From Agreia pratensis (GTDB lineage Bacteria > Actinomycetota > Actinomycetes > Actinomycetales > Microbacteriaceae): a DNA stretch of 64,000 bases. This document shows, one piece after another, positions 45,054 to 54,321 of this stretch (the stretch's first letter is position 1; each line of letters opens with the position of its first letter). A model generated the notes under the pieces. That model was not told the DNA's origin. It worked only from the letters and a program-made list of their open reading frames with translations, and made no database searches. A program made the translations under genes and the position numbers. Where the stretch lies: NCBI RefSeq assembly GCF_900177685.1, contig NZ_FXAY01000003.1, positions 1 through 64,000 on the forward strand. Reading direction: 5' to 3'.

Positions 45054-45794
45054 ATGCCGAACGACCTTCGCAAAGACGGCCGCACCGCCAGCCAGCTGCG
45101 CCCCATCACTATCGAGCGCGGCTGGAGTGACCAAGCCGAGGGGTCGGCACTGATCTCGTTCGGAAAGACGCGCGTACTCTGCACGGCGTCGTTTACCAAC
45201 GGCGTTCCGCGCTGGAAGCAGGGCAAGGGCCAAGGCTGGGTGACGGCCGAATACTCGATGCTTCCGCGCTCGACGAACGACCGCATGGACCGTGAAGCCG
45301 TGAAGGGCAAAATCGGCGGACGAACACACGAGATCTCGCGTCTGATCGGGCGCAGCCTGCGTGCCGTCGTCGACATGAAAGCCCTGGGCGAGAACACGAT
45401 CGTGATCGACTGCGACGTTTTGCAGGCAGATGGCGGCACGCGCACGGCCGCCATCACCGGCGCATACGTCGCTCTGGCCGACGCGATCGAGTGGGCACGC
45501 ACCAAGAAGTTCATCGGGCAGAAGTCGCAGCCTCTCATCGACAGTCTGTCGGCCGTGTCGGTGGGCATCATCGATGGCGCCCCCATGCTCGACCTCGCAT
45601 ACGTCGAGGATGTGCGTGCCGAGACCGACATGAACGTCGTCGTCACCGGCCGAGGACTCTTCGTCGAGGTGCAGGGCACGGCCGAGGGTGCGCCATTCGA
45701 TCGCGCTGAACTCGATGCTCTGCTCGATCTCGCGCTGGCGGGCACGGCTGAGCTGGCCGAGATCCAGGCGACGGTCCTCGGGCCGGGCGAATGA
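45054..45794 (+). CDS. rph: Ribonuclease PH
   Basis: A 246-residue phosphorolytic 3' exoribonuclease that trims tRNA 3' ends. The N-terminus [19 protein letters not shown], the [16 protein letters not shown] block, the signature [15 protein letters not shown] and [17 protein letters not shown]-type metal site ([17 protein letters not shown]) are typical. A CTGGAG ribosome site precedes the ATG. Its stop overlaps the rdgB start (ATGA). Confidence 0.96.
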   Translation: MPNDLRKDGRTASQLRPITIERGWSDQAEGSALISFGKTRVLCTASFTNGVPRWKQGKGQGWVTAEYSMLPRSTNDRMDREAVKGKIGGRTHEISRLIGRSLRAVVDMKALGENTIVIDCDVLQADGGTRTAAITGAYVALADAIEWARTKKFIGQKSQPLIDSLSAVSVGIIDGAPMLDLAYVEDVRAETDMNVVVTGRGLFVEVQGTAEGAPFDRAELDALLDLALAGTAELAEIQATVLGPGE

Positions 45795-46405
45795 GCATCC
45801 GGGTCGTTCTGGCCACGCACAACGCGCACAAGGTCGAGGAATTCCAGAAGATCCTGGCCGCCGAGATCCCCGAACTCGAAATCGTGGCCTATGACGGACC
45901 CGAACCGATCGAAGACGGCGTCTCATTCGCCGATAATGCTCTGATCAAGGCACGCGTCGCGGCGGCACACACAGGCCTTCCCGCGCTCGCCGATGATTCG
46001 GGCATCTGTGTCGACGTTCTCGGTGGAGCTCCTGGCATCTTTTCCGCACGGTGGGCGGGCCACGGCCGCGGGGCGACCGCGAACCTCGAGCTCCTGCTCG
46101 ACCAGCTGGCAGACATCAAAGACCCGCACCGCACAGGCTGGTACGCCTGCACGATCGCCGTTGTCGTGCCCGAACAGCAGGGTCGGCCCTCGAGCGAGCA
46201 TCTCGCCGTGGGCGAATGGCCGGGGCGAATCCTGGATGCGCCGCGCGGAGAGAACGGATTCGGTTACGATCCGATCTTCGTTCCTGACGGAGGAGATCTC
46301 TCAGCCGCCGAACTGACGCCGGCGCAGAAGAACGCCGACAGCCATCGCAGCCGCGCATTCCGTGAGCTCGTTCCCGTGTTGAGAATGAGCGTCATTCCTA
46401 ACTAG
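45791..46405 (+). CDS. rdgB: XTP/dITP diphosphatase (RdgB/HAM1 family)
   Basis: A 204-residue nucleotide-pool cleansing enzyme that hydrolyses dITP, ITP and [21 protein letters not shown] is the N-terminal nucleotide loop; [20 protein letters not shown] contains the metal/phosphate residues; [12 protein letters not shown] is the family signature, followed by [10 protein letters not shown]. It is translationally coupled to rph by a four-base overlap. Confidence 0.95.
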   Translation: MSIRVVLATHNAHKVEEFQKILAAEIPELEIVAYDGPEPIEDGVSFADNALIKARVAAAHTGLPALADDSGICVDVLGGAPGIFSARWAGHGRGATANLELLLDQLADIKDPHRTGWYACTIAVVVPEQQGRPSSEHLAVGEWPGRILDAPRGENGFGYDPIFVPDGGDLSAAELTPAQKNADSHRSRAFRELVPVLRMSVIPN

Positions 46406-46452
46406 CTCGGCCGCTAGGTACAGCGTGGCGCGATGCCTACGCTGGAAGAACA

Positions 46453-47388
46453 ATGGCTCACTCCGAACAACATTCGCGCGGCTCACACGATCATGCCTCG
46501 GCGACGACGAACCGAACCCGACTGGGCTGGGCGATCGTTATCGTTGCGACTGTTCTGGTGGTGGAGGTCGTCGGTGCCGTGGCCACCGGCTCGCTCGCGC
46601 TTCTCGCCGATGCGGGACACATGGCATCCGATCTCATCGGACTCACGGTGGCGCTCGTCGCAACGATCATCGCGGCCCGACCTGCCACAGACAGGCACAG
46701 CTTCGGCTTTCAGCGGGTGGAGGTCTTCGCCGCGCTGTTCAACGGGCTGCTGCTGATCGGAGTGGCGGCCTTCGTGGCCGTCGAGGGCGTCTCACGGCTC
46801 ATCACACCGGAGGAGGTGAGCATCCCCCCGGTCCCGTTGCTCATCGTCGCCGTCATCGGCCTGGTCGCCAACTTCGGCGCCCTGATGCTGCTTCGAGGGG
46901 GAGCGAGTTCCTCGCTGAATATGCGCGGGGCGTACCTCGAGGTGCTCGGCGACCTGCTCGGATCCGCGACGGTGATCATCGCATCCCTCGTGATCCTGGT
47001 GACGGGCTTCGCACCAGCCGACGCCATCGCATCCCTCGTGATCGCAGCCATGATCATTCCCCGCGCCATCTCGTTGCTGCGCGATGTCATCCGGGTTCTA
47101 CTTCAGCAGACACCCGTCGAGACCGACGTCGCTGAGATCCGCAGCCATATTCTCGCGGAAGACGGTGTGGTGGATGTGCACGATGTGCACGTGTGGGCCG
47201 TGACGACGGGCAAGAACATCTTCTCGGCGCACGTCGTGGTCGAACCGGCGATTTTCGAGCAGGGAGAGCCTGGCAGACTGCTCGATCGCCTCTCGACATG
47301 CCTGTCAGCGCATTTCGACGTCGGCCATTCCACGTTCCAGATCGAACCGGCAGAGCACGCACGGCACGAGGAACACCTGCACCCGTAG
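46453..47388 (+). CDS. Cation diffusion facilitator (CzcD-like metal exporter)
   Basis: A 311-residue CDF transporter with six membrane helices and a His-rich N-terminus (HSEQHSRGSHDHAS). TM2 has the metal site HxxxD in ADAGHMASD. TM5 has ExxxD in GAYLEVLGDLLGS, where Zn/Cd exporters usually have HxxxD. The C-terminal cytoplasmic metal-sensing domain includes VVDVHDVHVWAVTTG and ends with a His-rich tail. It probably exports Zn or a similar divalent metal by proton antiport. GGAAGAACA precedes the ATG. It converges on aspS. Confidence 0.9.
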   Translation: MAHSEQHSRGSHDHASATTNRTRLGWAIVIVATVLVVEVVGAVATGSLALLADAGHMASDLIGLTVALVATIIAARPATDRHSFGFQRVEVFAALFNGLLLIGVAAFVAVEGVSRLITPEEVSIPPVPLLIVAVIGLVANFGALMLLRGGASSSLNMRGAYLEVLGDLLGSATVIIASLVILVTGFAPADAIASLVIAAMIIPRAISLLRDVIRVLLQQTPVETDVAEIRSHILAEDGVVDVHDVHVWAVTTGKNIFSAHVVVEPAIFEQGEPGRLLDRLSTCLSAHFDVGHSTFQIEPAEHARHEEHLHP

Positions 47389-47412
47389 GCGAGGAGTCCT
47401 CGTGCCGAGGGC

Positions 47413-49185
47413 TTACTTCTGGGGCAGAGCCTGAACGCCGAGGGTGCGGTACAACTCGACCTTCTGCACGCTCTCCAACTCGGCCGGCGCGCCCGTGAGC
47501 GGGTCGTTGCCGCCGCCCGACTTGGGGAATGCGATGACATCGCGGATCGAGTCGGTCGCCGCGAGAAGCGACACGACGCGGTCGAAGCCCATGGCGAATC
47601 CTCCGTGCGGCGGGGCGCCGAAGGCGAAGGCCTGCAGCAGGAAGCCGAACTTCTCCTGAGCCTCTTCCTCGCTGATACCCATGATCTTGAAGACGCGCTC
47701 CTGTAGCTCGCGAGTGTGGATACGGATGCTGCCGCCACCGATCTCGTTGCCGTTGCAGACGATGTCGTAGGCGTACGACAGGGCCGATTCGGGGTCGGAG
47801 TCGAAGGTGTCGATGAACTCGGGCTTGGGCGAGGTGAAGGCGTGGTGCACTGCGGTCCACGCACCTGCACCGACAGCGACGTCGCCGCTCGCGACCGCGT
47901 CGCCGGCGGGCTCGAAGAGGGGAGCGTCGACGACCCAGGTGAAGGCCCAGGCGTTGGGGTCGATGAGGCCCTGTCGAGCGGCGATCTCGCCGCGAAGCGC
48001 GCCGAGAAGACCGCGCGAGGCCTTTGCAGCTCCCGCTGCGAAGAAGATGCAGTCGCCGGGCTGTGCGCCGGCGTGCGCCACGAGTCCGGCGCGCTCCTCG
48101 TCGGACAGGTTCTTCGCGACCGGGCCGCGCAGTTCTCCGTCTTCGCCGACGAGCACGTAGGCGAGGCCCTTTGCTCCGCGCTGCTTCGCCCACTCCTGCC
48201 ACGCGTCGAGGGCGCGACGAGCCTGACCGGCGCCGCCGGGCATCACGACCGCGCCAACGTACGGCGCTTTGAAGATGGCGAAGTCGCTGCCCTCGAAGTA
48301 CTCGGTGAACTCGACGAGCTCGAGGCCGAAGCGCAGATCGGGCTTGTCAGAGCCGAAGCGACGCATGGCCTCCGCATAGGTCATGCGGGGGAGCGGGGTG
48401 GGGAGCTCGACGTCGATCGTGCGCCACATGGCGCGCAGCACCTTCTCGGCGAGCGCGATGACCTCTTCTTGATCGACGAAGCTCATCTCGACGTCGAGCT
48501 GGGTGAACTCCGGCTGCCTGTCTGCCCGGAAGTCTTCGTCGCGGTAACAGCGGGCGATCTGGAAGTACTTCTCGAATCCGCCGACCATCAGCAGCTGCTT
48601 GAACAGCTGCGGGCTCTGCGGCAGAGCATAGAACGTGCCGGGCTTGAGGCGCGCGGGCACGAGGAAATCGCGTGCGCCCTCGGGAGTCGAGTGGGTGAGG
48701 GTCGGAGTCTCGACTTCGACGAAGTCCTCGTCGACGAGAACGTTTCGAACGGCTGCAGACACCTTTGAGCGCAGCTTCAGCGGGTACGCGGCGCTCTCGC
48801 GGCGAAGGTCGAGGTAGCGGTACGCCAGGCGGGTCTCCTCGCCGGGTTCGTCGTCGAGCTGGAAGGGAAGGACGTCGCTGGCCGCGAGAACCTCGAGGCT
48901 CGTCGCCTGGATCTCGACCTCGCCGGACGCGATCGTGGTGTTGACGTTGCCGGCGGGACGCTCGCGAACGATGCCCTTGACGGTCACGACGGACTCGACC
49001 CGGAGGCTCTCGGCCGTTGCCACCAGTTCGTCACGGAAGGTGACCTGTGCGATTCCGGATGCGTCGCGCAGGTCGATGAAGGCCACGCCGCCGTGGTCAC
49101 GGATTCGCGCGACCCAGCCTGAGAGCATGACTTCGAGGCCCACGTCTTCGCGGGTGAGCGACGACGCGTAGTTGGTTCTATACAT
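47413..49185 (-). CDS. aspS: Aspartyl-tRNA synthetase
   Basis: A 590-residue class II aminoacyl-tRNA synthetase of the bacterial type. The N-terminal anticodon-binding OB fold has [20 protein letters not shown]. Motif 2 is [20 protein letters not shown] with TQLDVEMSF after it, and motif 3 is [13 protein letters not shown]. The bacterial GAD insertion lies between motifs 2 and 3. In actinobacteria that lack AsnRS this enzyme can also charge tRNA-Asn; that cannot be judged here. It is followed on the upstream side by the DedA gene on the same strand, 13 bases away. Confidence 0.97.
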   Translation of the reverse strand: MYRTNYASSLTREDVGLEVMLSGWVARIRDHGGVAFIDLRDASGIAQVTFRDELVATAESLRVESVVTVKGIVRERPAGNVNTTIASGEVEIQATSLEVLAASDVLPFQLDDEPGEETRLAYRYLDLRRESAAYPLKLRSKVSAAVRNVLVDEDFVEVETPTLTHSTPEGARDFLVPARLKPGTFYALPQSPQLFKQLLMVGGFEKYFQIARCYRDEDFRADRQPEFTQLDVEMSFVDQEEVIALAEKVLRAMWRTIDVELPTPLPRMTYAEAMRRFGSDKPDLRFGLELVEFTEYFEGSDFAIFKAPYVGAVVMPGGAGQARRALDAWQEWAKQRGAKGLAYVLVGEDGELRGPVAKNLSDEERAGLVAHAGAQPGDCIFFAAGAAKASRGLLGALRGEIAARQGLIDPNAWAFTWVVDAPLFEPAGDAVASGDVAVGAGAWTAVHHAFTSPKPEFIDTFDSDPESALSYAYDIVCNGNEIGGGSIRIHTRELQERVFKIMGISEEEAQEKFGFLLQAFAFGAPPHGGFAMGFDRVVSLLAATDSIRDVIAFPKSGGGNDPLTGAPAELESVQKVELYRTLGVQALPQK

Positions 49186-49198
49186 TGATGCGTGCTTC

Positions 49199-49921
49199 CT
49201 AAGCCTCCGGCTTGTGGTCGAAGACGTCGGGGTCGAGTGCCAGATCTGCGTGAGGCTCGGCGGCCTCCGCAGCGTTGGCTTTTCGAGCCTTCATCGTCGA
49301 CTGCACGTAGTGCCAGATCGTGGGGATGAGTGTCGCCGCGACTGCGGCGAGCAGGATGATGTCGATGTACTTCGTGACGAAGTCCGCGACGGGAGGAATG
49401 TATCCGAGTACAAAACCGCCATATGTCACGCCGGCGCCCCAGATGATTGCTCCGATGAGGTTGTACAGAGAGTACTTGCGGTAGTTCATGTGGCCGACGC
49501 CCGCGGCGATCGGAGCGAAGGTGCGAACGACGGGAACGAAGCGTGCCAGGATCACCGCGAAGGCGCCGTACTTTGCGAAGAACGCGTTCGTGCGCTCCAC
49601 ATTCTTGATGCTGAAGATGCCGGACTCTTTGCGCTCGAAGATGCGCGGACCGAACTTGTGCCCGATGAGATAGCCCACCTCGCCGCCCAGGAATGCGGCG
49701 AAACCGATCGCGAGGCACACCCACCAGATGTCGATCTTGATCGTTCCGGCGAACGTCAGGAGCCCCGTGATGATCAGCAGTGTGTCGCCCGGAAAGAGGA
49801 AGCCGATCAGAAGCCCGGTCTCGGCGAAGATGATCAGGCACACGCCCACGAGCGCGAGCGGCCCGAATCCATTGATCAGTGCCTCGGGATCGAGCCAAGG
49901 GATGAGTGCTGCGTGTGTCAC
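49199..49921 (-). CDS. DedA/SNARE-associated family membrane protein
   Basis: A 240-residue integral membrane protein of the DedA family. The re-entrant-loop segments [20 protein letters not shown] and [20 protein letters not shown], plus [15 protein letters not shown], are characteristic. DedA members are proposed lipid flippases (for example of undecaprenyl phosphate or phosphatidylethanolamine). GTG start at 49921. The C-terminal 35 residues are charged and cytoplasmic. It lies just before aspS and may share its transcript. Confidence 0.92.
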   Translation of the reverse strand: MTHAALIPWLDPEALINGFGPLALVGVCLIIFAETGLLIGFLFPGDTLLIITGLLTFAGTIKIDIWWVCLAIGFAAFLGGEVGYLIGHKFGPRIFERKESGIFSIKNVERTNAFFAKYGAFAVILARFVPVVRTFAPIAAGVGHMNYRKYSLYNLIGAIIWGAGVTYGGFVLGYIPPVADFVTKYIDIILLAAVAATLIPTIWHYVQSTMKARKANAAEAAEPHADLALDPDVFDHKPEA

Positions 49922-50035
49922 GTGGGCTCCAGTCGTCGGCGGGTCAAGTCAAGGCCGGTCGGCGGCGGACAAGGTTCTGGTCTGTGTGCATCAAGAGTAC
50001 CCCCGCCGAGCAGGGAGAAACATGGGCCACTGAAG

Positions 50036-50117
50036 TACGGGAGAAGGGACTTGAACCCTCACGCTCGAAAGCACAGGAACCTAAATCCTGCGTGTCTACC
50101 AATTCCACCACTCCCGC
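50036..50117 (-). tRNA. tRNA-Leu (anticodon UAG)
   Basis: Read on the minus strand: acceptor GCGGGAG pairs with CTCCCGT (a G-U closing pair), a D-arm with TGGTAGACAC, anticodon stem CAGGA/TCCTG around loop TTTAGGT giving anticodon UAG, a long variable arm (GTGCTTTCGAGCGTG region) typical of class II tRNA-Leu, and the T-arm GGGTTCAAGTCCC. The length is 82 without CCA, which is not encoded. It stands alone between the DedA and response-regulator genes. Confidence 0.95.
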
Positions 50118-50148
50118 AGAGCAGAACCAGTGTAGCGGCGAGAGTCGA

Positions 50149-50817
50149 TCATGTTCGCCCCGGAACCAGCAGGCCGGACTCGTAGGCGATGATCACCAGC
50201 TGGGCTCGATCATGAACGCCGAGCTTCGACATCATGCGGTTGACGTGCGTCTTGGCGGTCTGGGGTGAAATCACGAGACCAGCGGCGATCTCTCCGTTCG
50301 ACAGGCCCGAACCCACGAGAAGCAGGATCTCGCGTTCGCGCTCGGTCAAGAGTGCCAATTCGTCGGGAACACGCTGCGGTGCGGTTTCCGCCGGTGAGAG
50401 GTACCGATCGATGAGGGCTCGCGTGGCCTTCGGCGACAGCAGGGCCTCACCGTCGTTGACTGTTCGGATCGCTGCCATGAGTGCTTCGGCCTCGGTGCCC
50501 TTTCCGAGAAAACCGCCGGCGCCCGCCTTCAGCGCGCGCAGCACGTACTCGTCTTCTTCGAAGGTCGTGAGGATGATGATCCGGGTGTCTGCGAGCTGTG
50601 GGTCGGCGCAGATGGCCTCGGTCGCCTGTAGCCCGTCCATCACAGGCATCCGGATGTCCATCAGCACGATGTCGGGACGGGTTGCGCGAACGAGATGGAG
50701 GGCTTCGAGACCGTTCGACGCCTCGCCGACGACGGTGAAACCGTCGGTATGAGACACCAGTTCGGAGACGGCTGTGCGGATGAGGGCCTGGTCATCGGCG
50801 AGGACGACGGAGATCAT
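50149..50817 (-). CDS. NarL/FixJ-family response regulator
   Basis: A 222-residue regulator. The receiver domain has the acidic pair in VVLADDQAL, the phosphoacceptor Asp in DIVLMDIRMPVMDG (about residue 54) and the switch Lys in FLGKGTEAE. The C-terminal LuxR-type helix-turn-helix reads LTEREREILLLVGSGLSNGE and SPQTAKTHVNRMMSKLG. Its ATG overlaps the kinase stop (ATGA), so the pair is coupled. It faces away from an ABC exporter operon, which it may control. Confidence 0.95.
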   Translation of the reverse strand: MISVVLADDQALIRTAVSELVSHTDGFTVVGEASNGLEALHLVRATRPDIVLMDIRMPVMDGLQATEAICADPQLADTRIIILTTFEEDEYVLRALKAGAGGFLGKGTEAEALMAAIRTVNDGEALLSPKATRALIDRYLSPAETAPQRVPDELALLTEREREILLLVGSGLSNGEIAAGLVISPQTAKTHVNRMMSKLGVHDRAQLVIIAYESGLLVPGRT

Positions 50818-52061
50818 GAGTGTGCTCTCGGGTGGGAGGAGTCGATCGGAATGGTCACGACGAACCTGTGCACGGGACCCGGGCCGAACGAGGTTTCGAG
50901 GTTTCCGCCCACGGAGGAGACACGCTCGCGTACCCCGACGAGTCCGTGGCCGCTTTCGACGACGATCCTGTCGTCGCGACGTGGCCTCGTCACATTGGTG
51001 ACCGTGATGGCGAGGTCTTCGGTGCCGTAATCGAGCTGAACGAGGGCAGTGCCGTCACCGCCGTGCTTGTGCGCGTTCGTCAGACCCTCCTGCAACACTC
51101 GGTGGGCCACGATGTCGCTCAGCGAATCGAGCTCGATGGGAGTGCCGACCGTTCTCTGCTCGACCGACAGCCCGGCCTTCGAGAAGTCGTCGATCAGCTG
51201 GGGAAGGTGCGCGAGGCCCGGAGTGGGCGCAAGGGAACCCGCGTGGTCGCCGTCTGCCGAGCGGAGCACGGTCAGAAGGCCGCCGATTTCGCCGAGTACG
51301 GTTCGAGCCGCCTCGCGAACGGTGGTGAGCGAGCGTTCTGCGTCATCCGGTCGTGTGCGCAACGCCTGTGATGCCGACGCGGCGTGCAGATTGATCACGG
51401 CGATCTGGTGCGCCATCACGTCGTGCAGATCGCGGGCGATGGCGAGCCGTTCCTCGGCCACGCGCCTCTCGGCCTCCGACTCGCGCGTCTCTTCAGCACG
51501 TCTCGCACGATCGGTGATGGCCTGGATGAAGGCGCGACCGTTGTACTGAGCGATTCCGCCGGTCGCAGCGAGGCCGACGAGGGCGACGAGTGTGATCAGC
51601 GATTCGACTCCGCGCGAGCCGTCAGGCCTTGCGAGTAACACCGTGATTCCGATAGTGGCAACGGCGATGATGGCAAGGATGAACGCCGGGGTGCGCCCCT
51701 GCCTGGATCCGACTCCGAAGACGGTGACCATCACGGCGAGGACGCACGCGACGATCGGACCTGGACCGACGAGGGACAGGTGCGACAGCAACACAACAAC
51801 GCACGTCGTCGCGATTGCCGTTGCCGCCATGCTTCGGGGATATCGGGCCCGCAGCAGCAACGCGGTGACCAGGACAGCGGCGACAAGTACCGACGCTGTG
51901 ATCATGGCACCCGTGGTGCCGCCGGTCGTCGCTTGGCGCTGAGACGCGACGACGACGGGAATACAGACGGCGATGATCGCGAGTGCTGTGGGGATCCAGC
52001 GGAGGCGGGCAGGCAAGGGCGATTCGAAGGGGACGTGAAGCTGCTGTCTGGAACCGAACAT
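50814..52061 (-). CDS. Sensor histidine kinase, HisKA_3 (NarX/LiaS-like) type
   Basis: A 415-residue kinase. Five or six N-terminal helices (residues 20-180) form an intramembrane sensor with little outside the bilayer. The phosphoacceptor His is in AIARDLHDVMAHQIAVINLH, and the ATP-binding domain has LQEGLTNAHKHGGDG (N box) and ESGHGLVGVRERV (G box). I chose the ATG at 52061 since GGGGGAAG lies about eight bases before it. It phosphorylates the coupled response regulator. Kinases of this form next to ABC exporters often sense envelope stress or antimicrobial compounds. Confidence 0.93.
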   Translation of the reverse strand: MFGSRQQLHVPFESPLPARLRWIPTALAIIAVCIPVVVASQRQATTGGTTGAMITASVLVAAVLVTALLLRARYPRSMAATAIATTCVVVLLSHLSLVGPGPIVACVLAVMVTVFGVGSRQGRTPAFILAIIAVATIGITVLLARPDGSRGVESLITLVALVGLAATGGIAQYNGRAFIQAITDRARRAEETRESEAERRVAEERLAIARDLHDVMAHQIAVINLHAASASQALRTRPDDAERSLTTVREAARTVLGEIGGLLTVLRSADGDHAGSLAPTPGLAHLPQLIDDFSKAGLSVEQRTVGTPIELDSLSDIVAHRVLQEGLTNAHKHGGDGTALVQLDYGTEDLAITVTNVTRPRRDDRIVVESGHGLVGVRERVSSVGGNLETSFGPGPVHRFVVTIPIDSSHPRAHS

Positions 52062-52237
52062 CGCGTGCTTCCCCCAATCCTTCTTGCTCACCCTCAGTCT
52101 CGCAGGCCGTCCGCGCTTCCCGCGTCCCACGATCGTGGTACTCGAGGATGCCGTGACGGGGTGACGACAGGCATCCTGCTCGCGGTCAGGCTGAAGTCAT
52201 CGTGCAGAGTGCACGTGACGACATCACAGGAGCATCC

Positions 52238-52933
52238 ATGCCGGTCCCGGTTCTCGCGGCGCGAGACGTCAAGAAGTCCTATGGGCGAGGAGCTGCACGC
52301 TTCGATGCCTTGAAGGGCGTGTCCATCGACATCGAGGAGGGGGAGTCCATCTCGATCGTCGGAAAGAGCGGGTCGGGCAAGTCGACTCTGATGCACCTGC
52401 TCGCCCTGCTCGACAAACCCTCCACCGGCGCTGTCGAGCTCAGCGGGCGTGACGCCGGAGCGCTCGGAGGACGAGTCCTCAATCGCACACGCAATCAGAC
52501 GTTCGGCTTCGTCTTTCAGCAGTTCTTTCTCACTCCCAACACCTCGGTGCTCGACAACGTGACGCTGCCCCTGCGGATAGCGGGCGTGAGCGGTGCGGAG
52601 CGACGGCGACGCGGGATGGAGGCTCTCGAACGTCTGGAGCTGGCCGACAAGGCGAAGAACAAGGCGACCGACCTGTCGGGCGGGCAGAAGCAGCGCGTCG
52701 TGATCGCCCGCGCACTGGTCAACGAACCGCGCGTGATCTTCGCCGACGAGCCGACAGGCAACCTCGACACGGCCACAGGAGCGGTTGTCGAAGAGATCCT
52801 CTTCGACCTCAACAGGCGCACGGGGATCACCCTGATCGTGGTGACCCACGACGAGGATCTAGCGGCAAAGACCGACCGCAGCGTCTTCATCCGTGACGGC
52901 CTTATCGTCGACCGGAGCGGAGAGAACGCATGA
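52238..52933 (+). CDS. ABC exporter ATPase (MacB/LolD family)
   Basis: A 231-residue ATPase with Walker A GKSGSGKST, Q-loop FGFVFQQFFL, signature LSGGQKQRVVIARAL, Walker B VIFADEPTGNLD and switch His VTHDED. These are the features of MacB-type ATPases. The ATG at 52238 has AGGAG seven bases upstream. Its stop overlaps the permease start (ATGA). It is divergent from the two-component system, 176 bases away. Confidence 0.95.
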   Translation: MPVPVLAARDVKKSYGRGAARFDALKGVSIDIEEGESISIVGKSGSGKSTLMHLLALLDKPSTGAVELSGRDAGALGGRVLNRTRNQTFGFVFQQFFLTPNTSVLDNVTLPLRIAGVSGAERRRRGMEALERLELADKAKNKATDLSGGQKQRVVIARALVNEPRVIFADEPTGNLDTATGAVVEEILFDLNRRTGITLIVVTHDEDLAAKTDRSVFIRDGLIVDRSGENA

Positions 52934-54219
52934 GCGGCCTCGACATGATTCGTTCGGCCGTAGGCAACACATTCCGTAGCAAGACACGCACGATCCTCAC
53001 CGTATTGGCCATCTTCATCGGCGCGTTCACACTGGCGCTGACCAGCGGGGTCGGAACGGGAATCAATCGCTACATCGACACGACCGTCTCGTCGATCGGC
53101 TCCAACGACATCATGGTGGTGACGAGAACTGCTGAGAACACCAGTGATGGACCGGCCAAATACGAACCGGACACGAGGAATGTCGCCAGTCAGACGGCAT
53201 CTCCCGGCACGACCGTGCGGGCGATCACAACCGGCGAGCTCGACGACATCGCCGGGGTGAGTGGGGTCACGTCAGTCGATCCAGCTCTCGCTATCAGGCC
53301 GGATTACGTCGAGTACAACGGCGGCACGCAGTACCAGGTCTCTTTCGCGGGATTCCCCGGCGGTACGAAACTCAACCTCGCCGCAGGAGCCGATCCCGCA
53401 CCGGGTACCTCCAAGCACGAGGTCGCGATTCCCGTCGAGTATGTCGACGCCCTGGGCTTTACGAGTGATTCGGATGCCGTCGGCAAGACGGTGACGTTCG
53501 GCGTCACCGATCAGACGGGCGGCTCGACGACCATCGACGCGACGATCGTCGGAGTCGCCCAACCAGGGCTGGTCGGCACGTCGAGCTTGACTGCGAACGA
53601 CTCGTTGACGAAGGCCCTGTACGACGCGCAGTCCGTCGGGCTCAGCGATGCGAGCAAGAACAGCTACGCCTCGGTGACCGTGCATTTCGACCCGTCGGAC
53701 TCCGACGCGCAGATCTCGACGATCAAGGGCGACCTCAAGGCGCTCGGATATGACGCGACGACCGTGAAGGACCAGATCGGCCTGTTCAAGACGATCATCG
53801 ACGCGATCGTATTGGTGCTGAACGGCTTCGCCGTGATCGCGCTCGTCGCCGCGGGCTTCGGAATCGTCAACACGCTTCTGATGAGCGTTCAGGAGCGCAC
53901 CAGGGAGATCGGCCTCATGAAGGCCATGGGAATGGGCGGAGGGAGGGTCTTCGGTCTATTCAGCCTCGAGGCCGTCTTCATCGGATTTCTCGGGAGTGCG
54001 ATTGGGGTGATCGGGGCAATCCTCGCGGGAACGGCCCTGAACGGGGTTCTCGCCAACGGGCTGCTGTCGGCGCTGCCGGGGCTCAGCTTGATCGCGTTCG
54101 ACCCGGCACCGATCGCGGTCATCATCCTCGTGGTGATGAGCATCGCGTTCCTGGCAGGAACCATCCCGGCCCTGCGCGCGGCGCGGCAGGATCCGATCGA
54201 GTCGCTGCGCTACGAGTAG
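52930..54219 (+). CDS. FtsX-like ABC permease (MacB type)
   Basis: A 429-residue membrane protein with one N-terminal helix, a large extracytoplasmic domain (about residues 40-280) and three C-terminal helices, as in MacB. The C-terminal FtsX signature includes IVNTLLMSVQERTREIGLMK and AMGMGGGRVFGLFSLEAVFI. It probably pairs with the preceding ATPase to expel a peptide, lipid or antibiotic, using mechanotransmission. A hairpin terminator follows the stop. Confidence 0.93.
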   Translation: MSGLDMIRSAVGNTFRSKTRTILTVLAIFIGAFTLALTSGVGTGINRYIDTTVSSIGSNDIMVVTRTAENTSDGPAKYEPDTRNVASQTASPGTTVRAITTGELDDIAGVSGVTSVDPALAIRPDYVEYNGGTQYQVSFAGFPGGTKLNLAAGADPAPGTSKHEVAIPVEYVDALGFTSDSDAVGKTVTFGVTDQTGGSTTIDATIVGVAQPGLVGTSSLTANDSLTKALYDAQSVGLSDASKNSYASVTVHFDPSDSDAQISTIKGDLKALGYDATTVKDQIGLFKTIIDAIVLVLNGFAVIALVAAGFGIVNTLLMSVQERTREIGLMKAMGMGGGRVFGLFSLEAVFIGFLGSAIGVIGAILAGTALNGVLANGLLSALPGLSLIAFDPAPIAVIILVVMSIAFLAGTIPALRAARQDPIESLRYE

Positions 54220-54240
54220 TCTCGCGTTCGCGCTCGAACT

Positions 54241-54271
54241 GAAGCCCTGTGGATAACTTCCACGGGGCTTC
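54241..54271 (+). terminator. Hairpin terminator after the ABC exporter operon
   Basis: Arms GAAGCCCTGTGGA (54241-54253) and TCCACGGGGCTTC (54259-54271) pair over 13 positions with one G-U, around a five-base loop, 21 bases after the permease stop. It separates the exporter from the Tad locus. Confidence 0.75.
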
Positions 54272-54321
54272 GGCGTTTCGGGGCATCATGTCGGTCGAAG
54301 ACGATCGACAGGAGAATGCGA

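Noticed and set aside
44130-45926. 598-codon frame antisense to murI and rph
   Set aside because: It crosses several well-supported genes on the plus strand.
47389-47412. GAGGAGTCCTC palindrome between the CDF gene and aspS as a terminator
   Set aside because: Arms meet with almost no loop, so a stable hairpin is unlikely.
50036-50117. tRNA-Leu as an integration site for a mobile element
   Set aside because: Both flanks are ordinary chromosomal genes and no duplicated tRNA end or foreign DNA is adjacent.
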